53,505 bases of DNA from Hyphomicrobium sp. (lineage in GTDB: Bacteria; Pseudomonadota; Alphaproteobacteria; Rhizobiales; Hyphomicrobiaceae): assembly GCA_025458125.1 (NCBI GenBank), contig JALOTA010000002.1:1-53505 (forward strand), read 5' to 3'. The notes under the pieces were generated by a model. That model was not told where the DNA came from. It did no database searches and worked only from the letters and a program-made list of their open reading frames with translations. Positions 27,458 to 37,909 of this stretch are shown piece by piece (within the stretch, counting starts at the first letter, position 1; each line of letters opens with the position of its first letter). The translations under genes and the position numbers were made by a program.

Positions 27458-28627
27458 TCAAAGCCTGACCACTTCGACTTTGTCCCCCGACTTCAGCAGC
27501 GCATTGGGGGACAGAACCACGCGATCGTCCGGAGTGAGACCCGAACAGATCTCAGCCTCGCTTCCGAGATCGCGCGATAGGGAAACTCTCACGAACTGAA
27601 TTTTCTCGTCCTGATCTACTAGAGCCGCATACTGCTGCCCCTGACGCACCACGAGGGCATTTCCGGGCACGAGCACACAAGGCGTCTCCCGTTCGATATC
27701 CAGAATAACTTGTCCCGTGAGGCCCGCAGGAAGGAGAAAGTCGGGATTATCCATTACAAGTTCGGCACGCATCGTGCCCGAGGCCTGATCGATACTTTGC
27801 GACGTCCGCACCACCTTTGCATCGAATGTACGTCCTGATACCTCGGCGAAGCTGATTTTCGCAGACGTACCCGGCTTCACTGACAACGCATAGGATTGCG
27901 GCACGTCGACCTCGAGCCGCAACTGCTCCAGCCGGGCGACATTGTAGAAGTAAGTGCCGGTCGCCCCGAAATCACCGGTCACCCGGTCGCCGCGCTCAAC
28001 CTGCCGTTCGATGATCACTCCGTCGAATGGCGCCCGAATAGTTTGAAAGCCCTGGATCTCCTCCAGCCGGCGCACCTCCGCAAGTGCTGCCGCCAGATCG
28101 GCCTTGGCGATGGAAACATTGGCCGCACGATCGTCGCGCGCCTGCTCGGGCAGAAATTTTTTCGGCACGAGTTCCTGAGCACGTTCCAGCGTGACTTCTG
28201 CGAGCGTCAGGCGGGCGCGCACCTGTTCCACGGCTGCCCTTGCGCGTTCGAGTTGCTGGCTGATTTCCGGAGCGTCGATCAACACGAGGATGTCGCCTGC
28301 GCGGATCCGGTCGCCGATCTCTCCGCGCCGTTCCGAGACGATACCCGTTGCCCGTCCCGACAGACGCGCTTGTTCCACGGGTGCAGTGCGACCCGGCAAT
28401 GTCACCTCTATCCGGTCACGGCCCGCCTTGGGCTTCACGATACGGACGGTTCGCAACTGAACTGCTGCGGGTTTAACGTCGTTGGCGGTCGCGCCCGAGC
28501 CAGGCAGAATCGAGCGACCCATCTCCGCAGCGCGACCAGCCAGATCAAAATGCCTGTCGAGCAGCACCGCGCCGAGAGCCATGCCGGCCAACCCAAGAAC
28601 TCTGATGAAGGTGTTGGCCATCGTCAC
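27458..28627 (-). CDS. RND efflux periplasmic adaptor (MFP)
   Basis: The 389-aa membrane-fusion protein links an RND pump to an outer-membrane channel. It has an N-terminal membrane anchor at about residues 1-35, a barrel-sandwich domain with ATGIVSERRGEIGDRIRAGD, a coiled-coil hairpin at about 125-175 (QLERARAAVEQVRARLTLAE), and a beta-barrel domain with ERQVERGDRVTGDFGATGTY. It overlaps the RND pump gene by 4 bases, so the pair is co-translated. No outer-membrane channel gene is nearby. The substrate is unknown. Confidence 0.9.
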   Translation of the reverse strand: MTMANTFIRVLGLAGMALGAVLLDRHFDLAGRAAEMGRSILPGSGATANDVKPAAVQLRTVRIVKPKAGRDRIEVTLPGRTAPVEQARLSGRATGIVSERRGEIGDRIRAGDILVLIDAPEISQQLERARAAVEQVRARLTLAEVTLERAQELVPKKFLPEQARDDRAANVSIAKADLAAALAEVRRLEEIQGFQTIRAPFDGVIIERQVERGDRVTGDFGATGTYFYNVARLEQLRLEVDVPQSYALSVKPGTSAKISFAEVSGRTFDAKVVRTSQSIDQASGTMRAELVMDNPDFLLPAGLTGQVILDIERETPCVLVPGNALVVRQGQQYAALVDQDEKIQFVRVSLSRDLGSEAEICSGLTPDDRVVLSPNALLKSGDKVEVVRL

Positions 28628-31600
28628 TTCGCCACCATTGCCGGGCCGTCCGCCGCTTGCGATGCAACGTTATCGTGCCGGCCACTTCCTCCCGGCATGA
28701 CCCTTCTTTTCACGAGGAGCGCAAACAGCACAGGAACGAACGTCAACGTCGCCGCGGTCCCGAACACAAGTCCGCCAATCACCGCGCGCCCGAGTGGCGC
28801 ATTCTGTTCGCCGCCATCACCTAGACCCAACGCCAGTGGTACAATGCCAACGATCATCGCCGTCGCCGTCATGAGAACCGGGCGCAGCCGCGTCTCGGCC
28901 GCTTCGATAGCCGCCGACGCCGCATCGCGGCCGGCCGCAAACCGGTCTCGCGCGAAGCTCGTCACGAGTACGCTATTGGCCGACGAAACGCCGATAACCA
29001 TGATGATCCCCGTGAGAGCCGGCACCGACAGCGGCGTGCCCGTCAGCCACAGGGCGAACAGAGCACCGGCAATCGCAACCGGCTGTGTGCCCATTGCAAT
29101 CAGCGGCATCAGCCAGGACTGAAAATTCACCACCATGATGAGGTAGACGAGCACAGCCGCGAGGGCAATTCCGCCCAGCATCTCGCTATAGGCCTGCGTC
29201 ATTGATTGCGCCTGACCGGCGACCTCGATCCGGTTGCCGGGTTTGAGCCGGGGAGATACCTCCGCGATCGCTTTATCGACGTCGCGATGAACCGCACCGA
29301 TATCCCGACCCGCCGCATTGGCTAGGATCGTCGTCGTCGGCTGCAACATGAAGCGGTCGATGTTTGCCGGGATCCGGCGCATCTGTAGGGACGCAATCGA
29401 GCGCAACGGAATACTGGCTCCACCGCCCACTGGCTGCACGGGAGTGTTCAGCAACTGATCGGTCGTCGCCAGACGCGCCGGCGGCGCCACGATCTGGACG
29501 GTGTACGACGCTGCGATGACGGGATCGGCCCAGAAATTGGGAGCGACGGTTCCCGCCACGCCCAGCGCCGAGAGCAACGCCCCCGCCGCGTCTTGTGGCG
29601 TGACGCCAAGTTGCAGAGCGCGCACACGGTCTATCTCGAGATTATATGATGGCAGGTTCCTCACTTGCCGCGTGACGATATCGGCAGCCCCCGGGATGGC
29701 CTTGATCGCACGCGACAGGTCCGCCGCGATCTCGCTGTTGCCCGGATCCCGGCCGATCACCCGAACTTCAAAATCCGCCTGCGCACTGCCGGCCAACGTC
29801 TGCGCAGTTGCGTCCGCGGGAAGGAAATAGAAGGACAGGTTCTCGAACCTGTCATGCAACATCGCACGGATAGCGCGGACATGCTCCGCCGTCAGGCCGC
29901 GACCACCTTTGAGCTGAATGAGAATTTCGCCGTCGAACGAACCGATGACCCCGCTTTGCACCCACGCTAGATTTATCGGCTCGGGCGCTCCGATGTTCTC
30001 GGTGACGAAGTCAATCTCCTGATCTGGAATGATCTCACGCATCGCCCGCTGCACGTCTGCGAAAACGGACGCGGTTTCCTCCAGGCGCGATCCCGGTTCG
30101 GACCGGAGATAGAGCCTGATCATGCCGGCATCGGATTGCGGAAAGAACTCGCGGCCCAGATTGATACCTGAGAATGCTCCGATGAAGAGAGCAAAGAGAA
30201 GGCCCGCGATCGCGAGTGATTTGTGCTGAATGAACAGCTTGAGAATTCCGGCGAGCAACCTTTCGATGCGCGCCAGGAAACGTCCAGCTCCGGCAGCAAC
30301 GCGGGCCAACGCGCCCTGATCGTCGCGAGCCTCATCCCGTTCGTGCAGCAGCAGGTATGCCAGCGACGGGACCAGGGTTCGCGACAGGAAATAGGAAGCC
30401 GCCATGGCAAAGACGACAGCAAGGCCCAGCGGAATGAAGATAAAGGCGGCCGTTCCTGTCAACAGGAACAACGGCGAGAAAACGATACAGATGGCGAGCG
30501 TCGAAACGAATTCCGGAAATGCCACCTCCTGCGCGCTCTTCAGAATGGCCTCTTGAAGCCCCAGCCCGTTTTCGAGATTGCGGTTGATATTCTCGATTTC
30601 GACGAGAGCGTTGTCGACGAGAATTCCAATCGCGAGCATCAGACCACCGAGAGTCATCAGGTTGAAGGTCTGCCCGGTCAGCGCCAGTCCGGCAACAGAC
30701 GCCAGGAGGGCAAGGGGTATCGACGTCAGGACGATCAGCGACGACCGCCAGCTGCCGAGAAACACGAGCACGACCAGCGCCACGAGGCAGCCGACAATCA
30801 GCGCTTCCTTGAGCACGTTGTTCACGGCGTTCTCGACGAACACCGACTGATCGAACACCGGCTCGATTGTAATGCCGGCCGGCGCGGATGCTCTGAGTTC
30901 CGGCAGTTTGTCCTTGACCTGCCGGACCACATCGACGGTCGAGGCGTCGCCGAGCTTCAGAATAGCCACGATGACGGCATTCTGGCCGTTGAGGCGCGCG
31001 ATATTGGTCTGGATCGCAGCCCCGTCCCGGATCGTCGCCACGTCACCGATGCGCACGACCCGACCATCGACGGATCGCAACGGCAGGTCGGCGAATTGCG
31101 AAACGTCTTCCGGGCTGGCATTGGTGGTCACGATGATTTCGCGATCCTCGACGCGTAGAACACCGGTCGGCAGCGTCAGGTTCTGCGTACTGACCGCGCG
31201 CGCCACCTCATTGGGGGAAATCCCGTAGGCCTGAAGTGACTCAGGCTTCAGATCGATCATGACCTGCCGCGAAGCGCCGCCATAAGGCAACGTCAGGCGC
31301 AAGCCGGGGATGGACTGGATCTGCGACCTGAGCTGAAGACGTCCGTAGTCGAAGAGCGCGCTCGAATTCAGCGTGTCCGAAGCCAGTACCAACTGCAGCA
31401 CCGGCACGCTCGAAGGGACGAAGGGCACGATCAGCGGCGGCGATGTACCGGGCGGCATACGACGCAGAATGGTCTGGCTGACGGACGTAATCTGTGCGAA
31501 CGCCGCTGTGATGTCCGTGCCCGGCTGAAAGGTGACGCGGATGATCGACACGCCCGTCAGCGTTTCCGAGCGAACGCTGCGAATATTGTCCACGTTGTTC

Positions 31601-31815
31601 AGGATCGCGATTTCGCCGAACGTCGAGATCTTCGATGCCATTTCCGGCGCGTTGAGTCCCGTATAGGTCCAGATCAGGTTGATTGCAGGGATCTTGACGG
31701 CCGGAAGGATGTCGGTCGACATCCGCTGCGCCGAGAGCGTACCAGTCAGCAACAGCAGGATCGCCAGCACGCCAATGCTGTGCCGGTGCGCCAACGCATA
31801 GCGAACGATCCACAA
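28624..31815 (-). CDS. RND efflux pump, AcrB/HAE1-like
   Basis: This 1063-aa inner-membrane pump has the standard RND layout: an N-terminal helix (IGVLAILLLLTGTLSAQRMS), a large periplasmic domain, a TM block around residue 340-470 with the LVALVVLVFLGSWRSSLIVL and LMTLGGLMLAIGILVDNALV motifs, a second periplasmic domain, and a C-terminal TM block near 880-1050 with TGIIMVIGVSSANSVLVTS. The LAIGILVDNALV segment carries the conserved acidic proton-relay region. Substrate specificity cannot be told from sequence. Both RND genes are minus-strand and likely form one operon. Confidence 0.93.
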   Translation of the reverse strand: MWIVRYALAHRHSIGVLAILLLLTGTLSAQRMSTDILPAVKIPAINLIWTYTGLNAPEMASKISTFGEIAILNNVDNIRSVRSETLTGVSIIRVTFQPGTDITAAFAQITSVSQTILRRMPPGTSPPLIVPFVPSSVPVLQLVLASDTLNSSALFDYGRLQLRSQIQSIPGLRLTLPYGGASRQVMIDLKPESLQAYGISPNEVARAVSTQNLTLPTGVLRVEDREIIVTTNASPEDVSQFADLPLRSVDGRVVRIGDVATIRDGAAIQTNIARLNGQNAVIVAILKLGDASTVDVVRQVKDKLPELRASAPAGITIEPVFDQSVFVENAVNNVLKEALIVGCLVALVVLVFLGSWRSSLIVLTSIPLALLASVAGLALTGQTFNLMTLGGLMLAIGILVDNALVEIENINRNLENGLGLQEAILKSAQEVAFPEFVSTLAICIVFSPLFLLTGTAAFIFIPLGLAVVFAMAASYFLSRTLVPSLAYLLLHERDEARDDQGALARVAAGAGRFLARIERLLAGILKLFIQHKSLAIAGLLFALFIGAFSGINLGREFFPQSDAGMIRLYLRSEPGSRLEETASVFADVQRAMREIIPDQEIDFVTENIGAPEPINLAWVQSGVIGSFDGEILIQLKGGRGLTAEHVRAIRAMLHDRFENLSFYFLPADATAQTLAGSAQADFEVRVIGRDPGNSEIAADLSRAIKAIPGAADIVTRQVRNLPSYNLEIDRVRALQLGVTPQDAAGALLSALGVAGTVAPNFWADPVIAASYTVQIVAPPARLATTDQLLNTPVQPVGGGASIPLRSIASLQMRRIPANIDRFMLQPTTTILANAAGRDIGAVHRDVDKAIAEVSPRLKPGNRIEVAGQAQSMTQAYSEMLGGIALAAVLVYLIMVVNFQSWLMPLIAMGTQPVAIAGALFALWLTGTPLSVPALTGIIMVIGVSSANSVLVTSFARDRFAAGRDAASAAIEAAETRLRPVLMTATAMIVGIVPLALGLGDGGEQNAPLGRAVIGGLVFGTAATLTFVPVLFALLVKRRVMPGGSGRHDNVASQAADGPAMVAK

Positions 31816-32308
31816 GCGACAATCCTCTCAAACGGAGCCATAGCGGGTGCCGGCCGAAGCCCCCCTAGAAAGCCAGACATAAGCTACCGGTGCACGCGCA
31901 GGCCACGCCGTTGGATAACGGAACTCCGCCGCTCGTTCGCGCCATCCGCCCGGTGTTTCCCCCGCCGTGAAACGGCACCGCATCGGCCGGCGGGGTGAGC
32001 CGGCGAGGACCACCAGTGTCGGCACGCCTTGAAGTCCGGAAGCGGACGTCTCCACAGGCCTCCAGTAGCACCGAATACGCGACATGGCGACCGGCGCGTT
32101 CTCTAACCGTTCGCGCATTTGACCGGGCAGCAGCCGACCACCTCTCCTGCGGCTTCCTCGGGCCGCCACCCCCGGGTCCGCCGGTCGAGAATTGACCTGC
32201 CGCGGCGGCGCACCTACTTTGCGCGGCCTGTGACGGAAGCTCGCGCTTTCGCATCCCTCGACAACCTCGCTGATGGAGACCCGGCAAAGCACCGGGAGCC
32301 TTTCCGAC
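31816..32308. promoter_or_regulatory. 493-bp gap between RND operon and lysK
   Basis: No convincing gene is seen. Short open frames on the minus strand lack ribosome sites and look like random high-GC reading. The region should hold the divergent promoters for the RND operon and lysK. A GGGAG ribosome site at 32293-32297 precedes the chosen lysK start. Confidence 0.4.
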
Positions 32309-33952
32309 ATGTCCATGCACGCCACGCCAGATCAACTCGCCGTCGTCAACGAAGCCCGCGCGTGGCCCTTCGAGGAGGCACGCCGGATTGTCGACCGCCT
32401 CGCGAAGATCGAGGGCGGCTTTGAAAAGACCGTCCTCTTCGAAACCGGATACGGCCCTTCAGGTCTGCCGCATATCGGAACGTTCGGCGAAGTCGCGCGA
32501 ACAAGCATGGTCAGGCGGGCCTTCGAGGCGCTGACCGGCGGGCGGGTAAAAACGCGCCTTCTATGTTTCTCAGACGACATGGACGGCATGCGCAAGGTTC
32601 CCGAGAACGTGCCCAACCAGGACATGCTGCGCGAACATTTGCACAGGCCCCTGACGCGAGTTCCCGACCCGTTCGGCCAGTACGAAAGTTTCGGGCACCA
32701 TAACAACGCGATGCTGCGCCGCTTTCTGGACACCTTCGGCTTCGAATACGAATTCGCCAGCGCGACCGATTACTACACGTCTGGACGGTTCGATCAGATC
32801 CTTTTGCTCGCCGCCGAGCGCTACCAGAAGATCATGGACATCATGCTGCCGACGTTGGGCGAGGAGCGGCAGGCGACCTATAGCTGCTACCTTCCGATCT
32901 CGCCGAAGAGCGGCCGCGTCCTCTACGTGCCCATGAAGGAGGTGAACGCGAAGGCGGGAACCATCACCTTTACCGATGAAGACGGTGAGGACGTCACGCT
33001 CCCCGTCACGGGCGGCAACGTCAAACTGCAGTGGAAGCCCGATTTCGGCGCCCGCTGGGCCGCGCTCGCGGTCGACTTCGAAATGTACGGCAAGGACCAC
33101 ATGTCCAATACCGTTATTTACGACGGCATTTGCAAGGTTCTGGGCGGAAAGCCTCCCGAGCACTTCGTCTACGAACTCTTCCTCGACGAAAAGGGCGAGA
33201 AGATCTCCAAGTCGAAGGGCAACGGCCTCACGATCGATGAATGGCTGACCTATGCCACGCCCGAAAGCCTGGCTCTGTTCATGTTCCAGAAGCCGAAGTC
33301 AGCCAAGAAGCTGCATTTCGACGTCATTCCGCGCGCGGTCGACGACTACCTGCAGTTCCTTGGCGCTTATCCAAATCAGGACCCGAAGGCTCAACTCGAC
33401 AATCCGGTATGGCACATCCACTCCGGAGAACCGCCGGCCCAATCGAGCCCGATTTCGTTCGCCCTGCTGCGCAACCTCGTCGCCGCCTCGAACGCCGAAA
33501 GCAAGGACGTCCTGTGGGGATACATCCGCCGCCACATGGACGACGCTACGCCCGAGAAATTTCCGCTTCTGGATCAACTCGCCGGTTACGCGGTCCGCTA
33601 CTACCGCGACTTCGAACTCGCGAAGAAATCCTATCGCACACCGGACGATGTCGAGCGCGCCGCCCTCCAGAGCCTCTCCGATGCGCTGGCCAACGCGTCG
33701 CCTCATGCCACACCGGAAGACTTGCAATCGATCGTCTATGACATAGGCCGCAGCGTTCCGCGCTACCAGGACCTCGGAGCGAAAGGGGCAACGCCTGAAC
33801 GCCCTGGCGTCTCAAACGCTTGGTTTGCGGCGATTTATGAAGTGCTGCTGGGCGAAAGCAAAGGCCCCAGGTTCGGATCGTTCATCGCCCTTTACGGCAT
33901 CGATGAAACGCGCGCGTTGATTGCCAAAGCTTTAAATCGTGAGGCCGCGTAG
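32309..33952 (+). CDS. lysK: Class I lysyl-tRNA synthetase
   Basis: The 547-aa enzyme charges tRNA-Lys. It is the class I form, unlike the class II LysS of most bacteria, and this form is common in alphaproteobacteria. The HIGH-like signature PHIGTF is at residues 54-59 and the KMSKS-like KISKSKG at about 298-304, in the context [15 protein letters not shown]. Start ATG 32309 is preferred over upstream reading because a GGGAG ribosome site precedes it. No other tRNA synthetase is adjacent. Confidence 0.95.
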   Translation: MSMHATPDQLAVVNEARAWPFEEARRIVDRLAKIEGGFEKTVLFETGYGPSGLPHIGTFGEVARTSMVRRAFEALTGGRVKTRLLCFSDDMDGMRKVPENVPNQDMLREHLHRPLTRVPDPFGQYESFGHHNNAMLRRFLDTFGFEYEFASATDYYTSGRFDQILLLAAERYQKIMDIMLPTLGEERQATYSCYLPISPKSGRVLYVPMKEVNAKAGTITFTDEDGEDVTLPVTGGNVKLQWKPDFGARWAALAVDFEMYGKDHMSNTVIYDGICKVLGGKPPEHFVYELFLDEKGEKISKSKGNGLTIDEWLTYATPESLALFMFQKPKSAKKLHFDVIPRAVDDYLQFLGAYPNQDPKAQLDNPVWHIHSGEPPAQSSPISFALLRNLVAASNAESKDVLWGYIRRHMDDATPEKFPLLDQLAGYAVRYYRDFELAKKSYRTPDDVERAALQSLSDALANASPHATPEDLQSIVYDIGRSVPRYQDLGAKGATPERPGVSNAWFAAIYEVLLGESKGPRFGSFIALYGIDETRALIAKALNREAA

Positions 33953-33974
33953 ATAACGAGACAGCGCCTCGCGC

Positions 33975-35651
33975 TCACTCGCCTTTGGCAAGCGGCGGCA
34001 GATCGAAGCCGTTGAATACGAGATCGATCAGCCGCTCCGTTCTTTTCGCGATCGTTTGCGCCGTCCAGGACTTTTCCCTGGCGGCATCCTGCGCCAGAAG
34101 GAACGGCGATTGCGCGAGAATATCGCGCTTTTCTTCCCACGAGCGCGTACCTGCCAACTGATTGTCGCGTCCGGACAGGAGAACAACGTTTCCAAGCTTC
34201 TGATAATGCGCCTTGCACCCCTCCGGAGACCGGAACGAGGTCAGCCACGCCTTACAACCATGCGGGTTGCGCGGAAGGATATGCTCGATCGTGACCTCGT
34301 CGCGCAGAATGGGGCCTGGATCGGAGCCCATCGTCGCGCTGATCCTGCGCAGCAGAAACCCGGCATAGTGTTTGGCCGCAAAGTTTGCGCTCCGCATGTT
34401 GTGAATCGCGTCGCCTCGGATTTTCGACTCGATATTCAACTGGGCGATCGCGCGAGCAGGCGCACCCCGCTCCATCTCGTCCATGATCCGGTGAAGACGC
34501 GTCTCCTGAACTCCGGGGTCGATCCCGGCGATCTTCGACATCCACACCATGCAATCCAGCCGCCGCACGAATTCCAGCGTATCCGGCGCGGCCGGCCCGC
34601 GCAGCTTCATCCACAGCAGCATGGCGGGCGCCCAACTGTGCGCATCGATCCACGTCATGAAGTCGATGAAACGTGCGATGGACGTGCGCTCGCCGTCATC
34701 GCGCCCCACCTGCCCCCGGCGAACGTCCTTCAAGCGATGAGCATGCGGCACCAGATGGTCGATCATGAACGACAGGCCATCCGCACCCAATCCGAACCGC
34801 TCGACGATTTCCGTTTCGACCGGCCGGGCGGATTGCGATTTCCCGCGCCACGTCATGGCACGGATGTGACAAAGCAGACGATAAACATCTTCCGGTGAAA
34901 GAAGGCTTTCGCAACTCTCCCATAGATGGGCCGCTGTCACATGATTGGCCGCAGGCATTGCGGTCAGGATCGCGGACTTCGCCTCGTCTGCACAGTTGAA
35001 CGCGAGGCGCGTATCCTGCTCCGTGTTGAGCATCTGCCAGGCGTCATCGGCATCATCGACAACAACCGTCACCAGCCTGCAACAATCGAGTACGTAGTCT
35101 GCCAGAGCCCGCCTGATGTCGGCCGACATGCCCGGCGCGAGAAGCTCGGAGCGTATGCATTCCCGATTGAGAACAATGTTGCGCTCCGGTTCCGAAAGCT
35201 CCTCTCTCGATTGCACCGGGTCTGTCTCCGTTGACCCTCGTCGTTGAACGATCTCGGAAAACAAACGGGCTGAGAGCGCTTGAATGGTCAGGCGGTTGCG
35301 CCGGGCGTCGCCTTCCGGCCAGCTTTCGTCCACGATGAGACGGTGCAGCCGATCCGCGCGCGCCGGATCCATCTCCAGATCGCGCAGGACGGCAAACAGC
35401 ATCGTCAGCGTTACCATTCGCTGATGGCCGTCGACGATCTCCACATCCTCGGCACCCGGTCTTCGAGCAATCATCAATCGCCCGAGTGGATAGTATCTTC
35501 GCCGGGTCTCCCTTTGCATCGCCATGCGGATGTCGCCGACGAGCCGCGCGGCATGTTCCGGCCGCCACGCATAGGCGCGCTGAAAACAGGCAAGCCGGTA
35601 GCGAAAGCGCCCGTCGAGCAGTTCGCCGACGGTCAACACGTCGGATCGCAT
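33975..35651 (-). CDS. GmrSD-like DUF262/DUF1524 protein
   Basis: The 558-aa protein has an N-terminal DUF262-type nucleotide-binding region with the motif EIVDGHQRMVTLTMLFAVLR, where the usual DGQQR reads DGHQR at about residues 74-78, and a C-terminal DUF1524 HNH-type nuclease region with TIEHILPRNPHG at about 454-465 and LGNVVLLSGRDNQLAGTRSW. The family includes the GmrSD modification-dependent restriction enzymes and many uncharacterised proteins. The chosen start is ATG 35651; a longer open frame reaches 36065 but its first 138 residues look like non-coding sequence. It is convergent with lysK. Confidence 0.72.
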   Translation of the reverse strand: MRSDVLTVGELLDGRFRYRLACFQRAYAWRPEHAARLVGDIRMAMQRETRRRYYPLGRLMIARRPGAEDVEIVDGHQRMVTLTMLFAVLRDLEMDPARADRLHRLIVDESWPEGDARRNRLTIQALSARLFSEIVQRRGSTETDPVQSREELSEPERNIVLNRECIRSELLAPGMSADIRRALADYVLDCCRLVTVVVDDADDAWQMLNTEQDTRLAFNCADEAKSAILTAMPAANHVTAAHLWESCESLLSPEDVYRLLCHIRAMTWRGKSQSARPVETEIVERFGLGADGLSFMIDHLVPHAHRLKDVRRGQVGRDDGERTSIARFIDFMTWIDAHSWAPAMLLWMKLRGPAAPDTLEFVRRLDCMVWMSKIAGIDPGVQETRLHRIMDEMERGAPARAIAQLNIESKIRGDAIHNMRSANFAAKHYAGFLLRRISATMGSDPGPILRDEVTIEHILPRNPHGCKAWLTSFRSPEGCKAHYQKLGNVVLLSGRDNQLAGTRSWEEKRDILAQSPFLLAQDAAREKSWTAQTIAKRTERLIDLVFNGFDLPPLAKGE

Positions 35652-36103
35652 TGGTTCGCCGTCTGCGCTGAGCCGCAACTTTGCCGTTTCCGGGCCGGCG
35701 GGCTGTCGAGGCAGAAAATCCGCCGGCTCGGCAACAGGAGCCGAAATCCCTCGGCCAACCCGTGAAGCTCTCGCCCAGAAACCTCTTGGGGTTTCCCGTG
35801 ACGTACGCTGTACCAATAGAAATCCCCTGGGAGACTCGAAAAAACTGCGTGGTCTTTGGAAGACGAGATGCGGCGCTTGTGAAAAAGCGGGATCAGTCGC
35901 GTCTCCTGCGAGATGCGCAAGTGAAGTATTCCTCACTGCCTCCCTGTTCGCAAGAATGTGGCTTGGATTTTCTGCAGCGGTTGCAACCGCGCCAATCAAC
36001 AACCAAAGCGCAGAGCCGCAGCCGATTTTCGTTGACAAGAGCCGCATCTTGCGGGCTGAGACCATTGCTTAAATGCTTTAAGTGTGGAAAGGCAGCATCC
36101 GGC
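35652..36103. other. 452-bp region without a supported gene
   Basis: Open frames run through this stretch on both strands, but none has a good ribosome site or conserved domain. The minus-strand extension of the DUF262 gene and a plus-strand extension of the DUF952 gene both cross it. Base composition here is less GC-rich than the neighbouring genes. It probably carries the divergent promoters for these two genes. Confidence 0.4.
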
Positions 36104-36451
36104 GTGGCAGACCTCGTCTATAAGATTGTCGATGCGCGGGAATGGCGGCAAGCGCAGCTCCGCGGCAGCTACCACGGCTCCGGCGACGACCGGCGCGACG
36201 GTTTCATTCACCTCTCGTTCGTCGGGCAGGTTGCAGGCACGGCGGCCCGCCACTTCAGGAACAGGAGCGATCTGCTCTTGGTCGCATTTGCCAGCGAGGC
36301 ATTGGGTGACGCCCTGAGGTTTGAACCGTCGCGGGACGGCGCATTGTTTCCGCATCTTTACTCAGAATTACCGACGTCTGCGGCGCTCTCCGAACAGCCC
36401 ATGACGCTGGACGCCGACGGCGTTCCGCAAGCTGCGGGAGTTGCCCCCTGA
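36104..36451 (+). CDS. DUF952 family protein
   Basis: The 115-aa protein matches DUF952, a small conserved family of unknown function. The diagnostic motif is VYKIVDAREWRQAQLRGSY followed by DDRRDGFIHLSFVGQV. The GTG at 36104 begins the domain and is preceded by a GGAAAGG site, so it is preferred over a longer upstream frame. The stop overlaps the pyrD start codon (TGATG), so the two are translationally coupled, as often seen with pyrD in related genomes. Confidence 0.8.
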   Translation: MADLVYKIVDAREWRQAQLRGSYHGSGDDRRDGFIHLSFVGQVAGTAARHFRNRSDLLLVAFASEALGDALRFEPSRDGALFPHLYSELPTSAALSEQPMTLDADGVPQAAGVAP

Positions 36452-37542
36452 TGTTGTCCGGTCTGTACGGATTGGCGCGCGGCGCTCTCTTTGCCATGGA
36501 GCCCGAGGACGCACACGAATTTTCCCTTCGGCTGCTCGAAGCGGGACTCTACCCTCGTGATACTTCGCCCACGCCCGTCGAACTGGCGACTGACGCCTTC
36601 GGGCTGCGCTTTCCCAATCCCATGGGTATCGCGGCAGGTTACGACAAGGACGCGCGCGTTCCCCACGCAGTTCTCGGGCTCGGCTGCGGTTTCGCTGAAG
36701 TCGGCACGCTGACACCGCTGCCTCAGCCTGGTAATCCGAAACCGCGCGTCTTCCGCCTTGTGCCCGATCACGCTCTGATCAACCGTCTGGGTTTCAACAA
36801 CGGCGGCCACGCAGCCGCCCTCCAACGGCTTCAGTCCCGCACCGTCCCGGGACTGCTGTGCGTCAACGTCGGCGCCAACAAGGATTCGCCCGACCGTACC
36901 GCCGACTATGTACGCGGCATCGAGACGTTCTACGACGTCGCGTCGATGTTCACTGTCAACATATCGTCGCCAAACACACCCGGACTGCGCGATCTCCAGG
37001 CGCCAGCCGCCCTCGATGAATTGATCGGCCGCGTCATGGAAGCCCGCAGCACTCTGATCTCGCGAGGAAAACCCAAGCGGCCGGTGATCGTGAAGATCGC
37101 ACCAGACATCGACCCGGCCGATATCGCCCCGATCACCGACCGACTGCTCGCTCACGCCGTGGACGGAATTGCGGTGTCCAACACAACGCTGTCACGCCAC
37201 GGCTTGCGCGACGCCGCAAAGTCGGAAACCGGCGGCTTGTCCGGCAGGCCGTTGTTCCACCGGTCCACGGTCATGCTCGCGAGAGTCTATCAGGCCACGG
37301 GCGGTCAGGTGCCGTTGATCGGTATCGGCGGCATAGACAGCGCGGAAACGGCGCTTGCCAAGATCGAAGCCGGTGCCTCTTTGCTACAGCTCTACACCGG
37401 ACTGGTCTACGAAGGACCGGGCCTCATCCAGACCATGAAAAGAGGTTTGGCCGACGCGGTTCGCCGCGCGGGAGCGAAGAATCTGTCCGAATTGCGCGGA
37501 CGCCGGGCCGCCGAATGGGCGGCAAAACCGTTCGACGGTTAG
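36451..37542 (+). CDS. pyrD: Dihydroorotate dehydrogenase, class 2 (quinone)
   Basis: PyrD oxidises dihydroorotate to orotate in pyrimidine synthesis, passing electrons to the quinone pool. The 363-aa protein has an N-terminal membrane-associating helix, FMN-binding segments (PNPMGIAAGYDKDARVPHAV), and the NISSPNTPGLRDLQ motif with the catalytic Ser of class 2 enzymes. The C-terminus includes IGIGGIDSAETALAKIEAGA and LLQLYTGLVYEGPGLI. It follows DUF952 with translational overlap. Confidence 0.97.
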   Translation: MLSGLYGLARGALFAMEPEDAHEFSLRLLEAGLYPRDTSPTPVELATDAFGLRFPNPMGIAAGYDKDARVPHAVLGLGCGFAEVGTLTPLPQPGNPKPRVFRLVPDHALINRLGFNNGGHAAALQRLQSRTVPGLLCVNVGANKDSPDRTADYVRGIETFYDVASMFTVNISSPNTPGLRDLQAPAALDELIGRVMEARSTLISRGKPKRPVIVKIAPDIDPADIAPITDRLLAHAVDGIAVSNTTLSRHGLRDAAKSETGGLSGRPLFHRSTVMLARVYQATGGQVPLIGIGGIDSAETALAKIEAGASLLQLYTGLVYEGPGLIQTMKRGLADAVRRAGAKNLSELRGRRAAEWAAKPFDG

Positions 37543-37548
37543 ACTGCA

Positions 37549-37815
37549 TCATTCCTTTTTCATTATGGCAGCGACCCGCGCGATGGCCCAGATAGGCACG
37601 ACAACGATCGCGCCCAGAAGCAGATACTGCAGAAGCCACTCGATCGCGCCGAACCCCAGGTCATAGATGGTCCGCAAAAGTTCGTTGATCCGGTCAAAAA
37701 AGTTGCGAAGATTGATCCCGAGTGCGCTCAAAACTACACCGACGGCAATCGAGATGAGGGCCAGCCGGATGACGACAGCGAGCGGGCTGCCTCCGAAAAT
37801 CGTCCTGCCGTCCAT
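37549..37815 (-). CDS. Small membrane protein, DUF6460-like
   Basis: The 88-aa protein has two hydrophobic helices, about residues 12-32 (VVIRLALISIAVGVVLSALG) and about 58-82 (IEWLLQYLLLGAIVVVPIWA). The start ATG 37815 has a strong GGAGGAG ribosome site, so a longer upstream frame is rejected. The function is unknown. It is convergent with pyrD and divergent from the helicase gene. Confidence 0.65.
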   Translation of the reverse strand: MDGRTIFGGSPLAVVIRLALISIAVGVVLSALGINLRNFFDRINELLRTIYDLGFGAIEWLLQYLLLGAIVVVPIWAIARVAAIMKKE

Positions 37816-37909
37816 GACCGCCGTGCTCCTCCTCATTGGTTCGGGGGCCTGATAGCATACGGATGGCGAAAGAGCGACCCAGCCGCCCTGTGCTTCCGTA
37901 TGTGATCTG

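Noticed and set aside
27896..29122. 408-codon plus-strand frame across the RND pair
   Set aside because: It crosses two real genes on the opposite strand and shows no domain.
31828..32335. Minus-strand frames of 156-165 codons between RND and lysK
   Set aside because: The translations are low in hydrophobic structure, arginine-rich, overlap the lysK start and lack a good ribosome site.
35652..36065. 138-residue N-terminal extension of the DUF262 protein
   Set aside because: It begins with a signal-like stretch and then runs as an arginine, serine and proline-rich sequence. The DUF262 domain starts at 35651, so the extension is probably non-coding.
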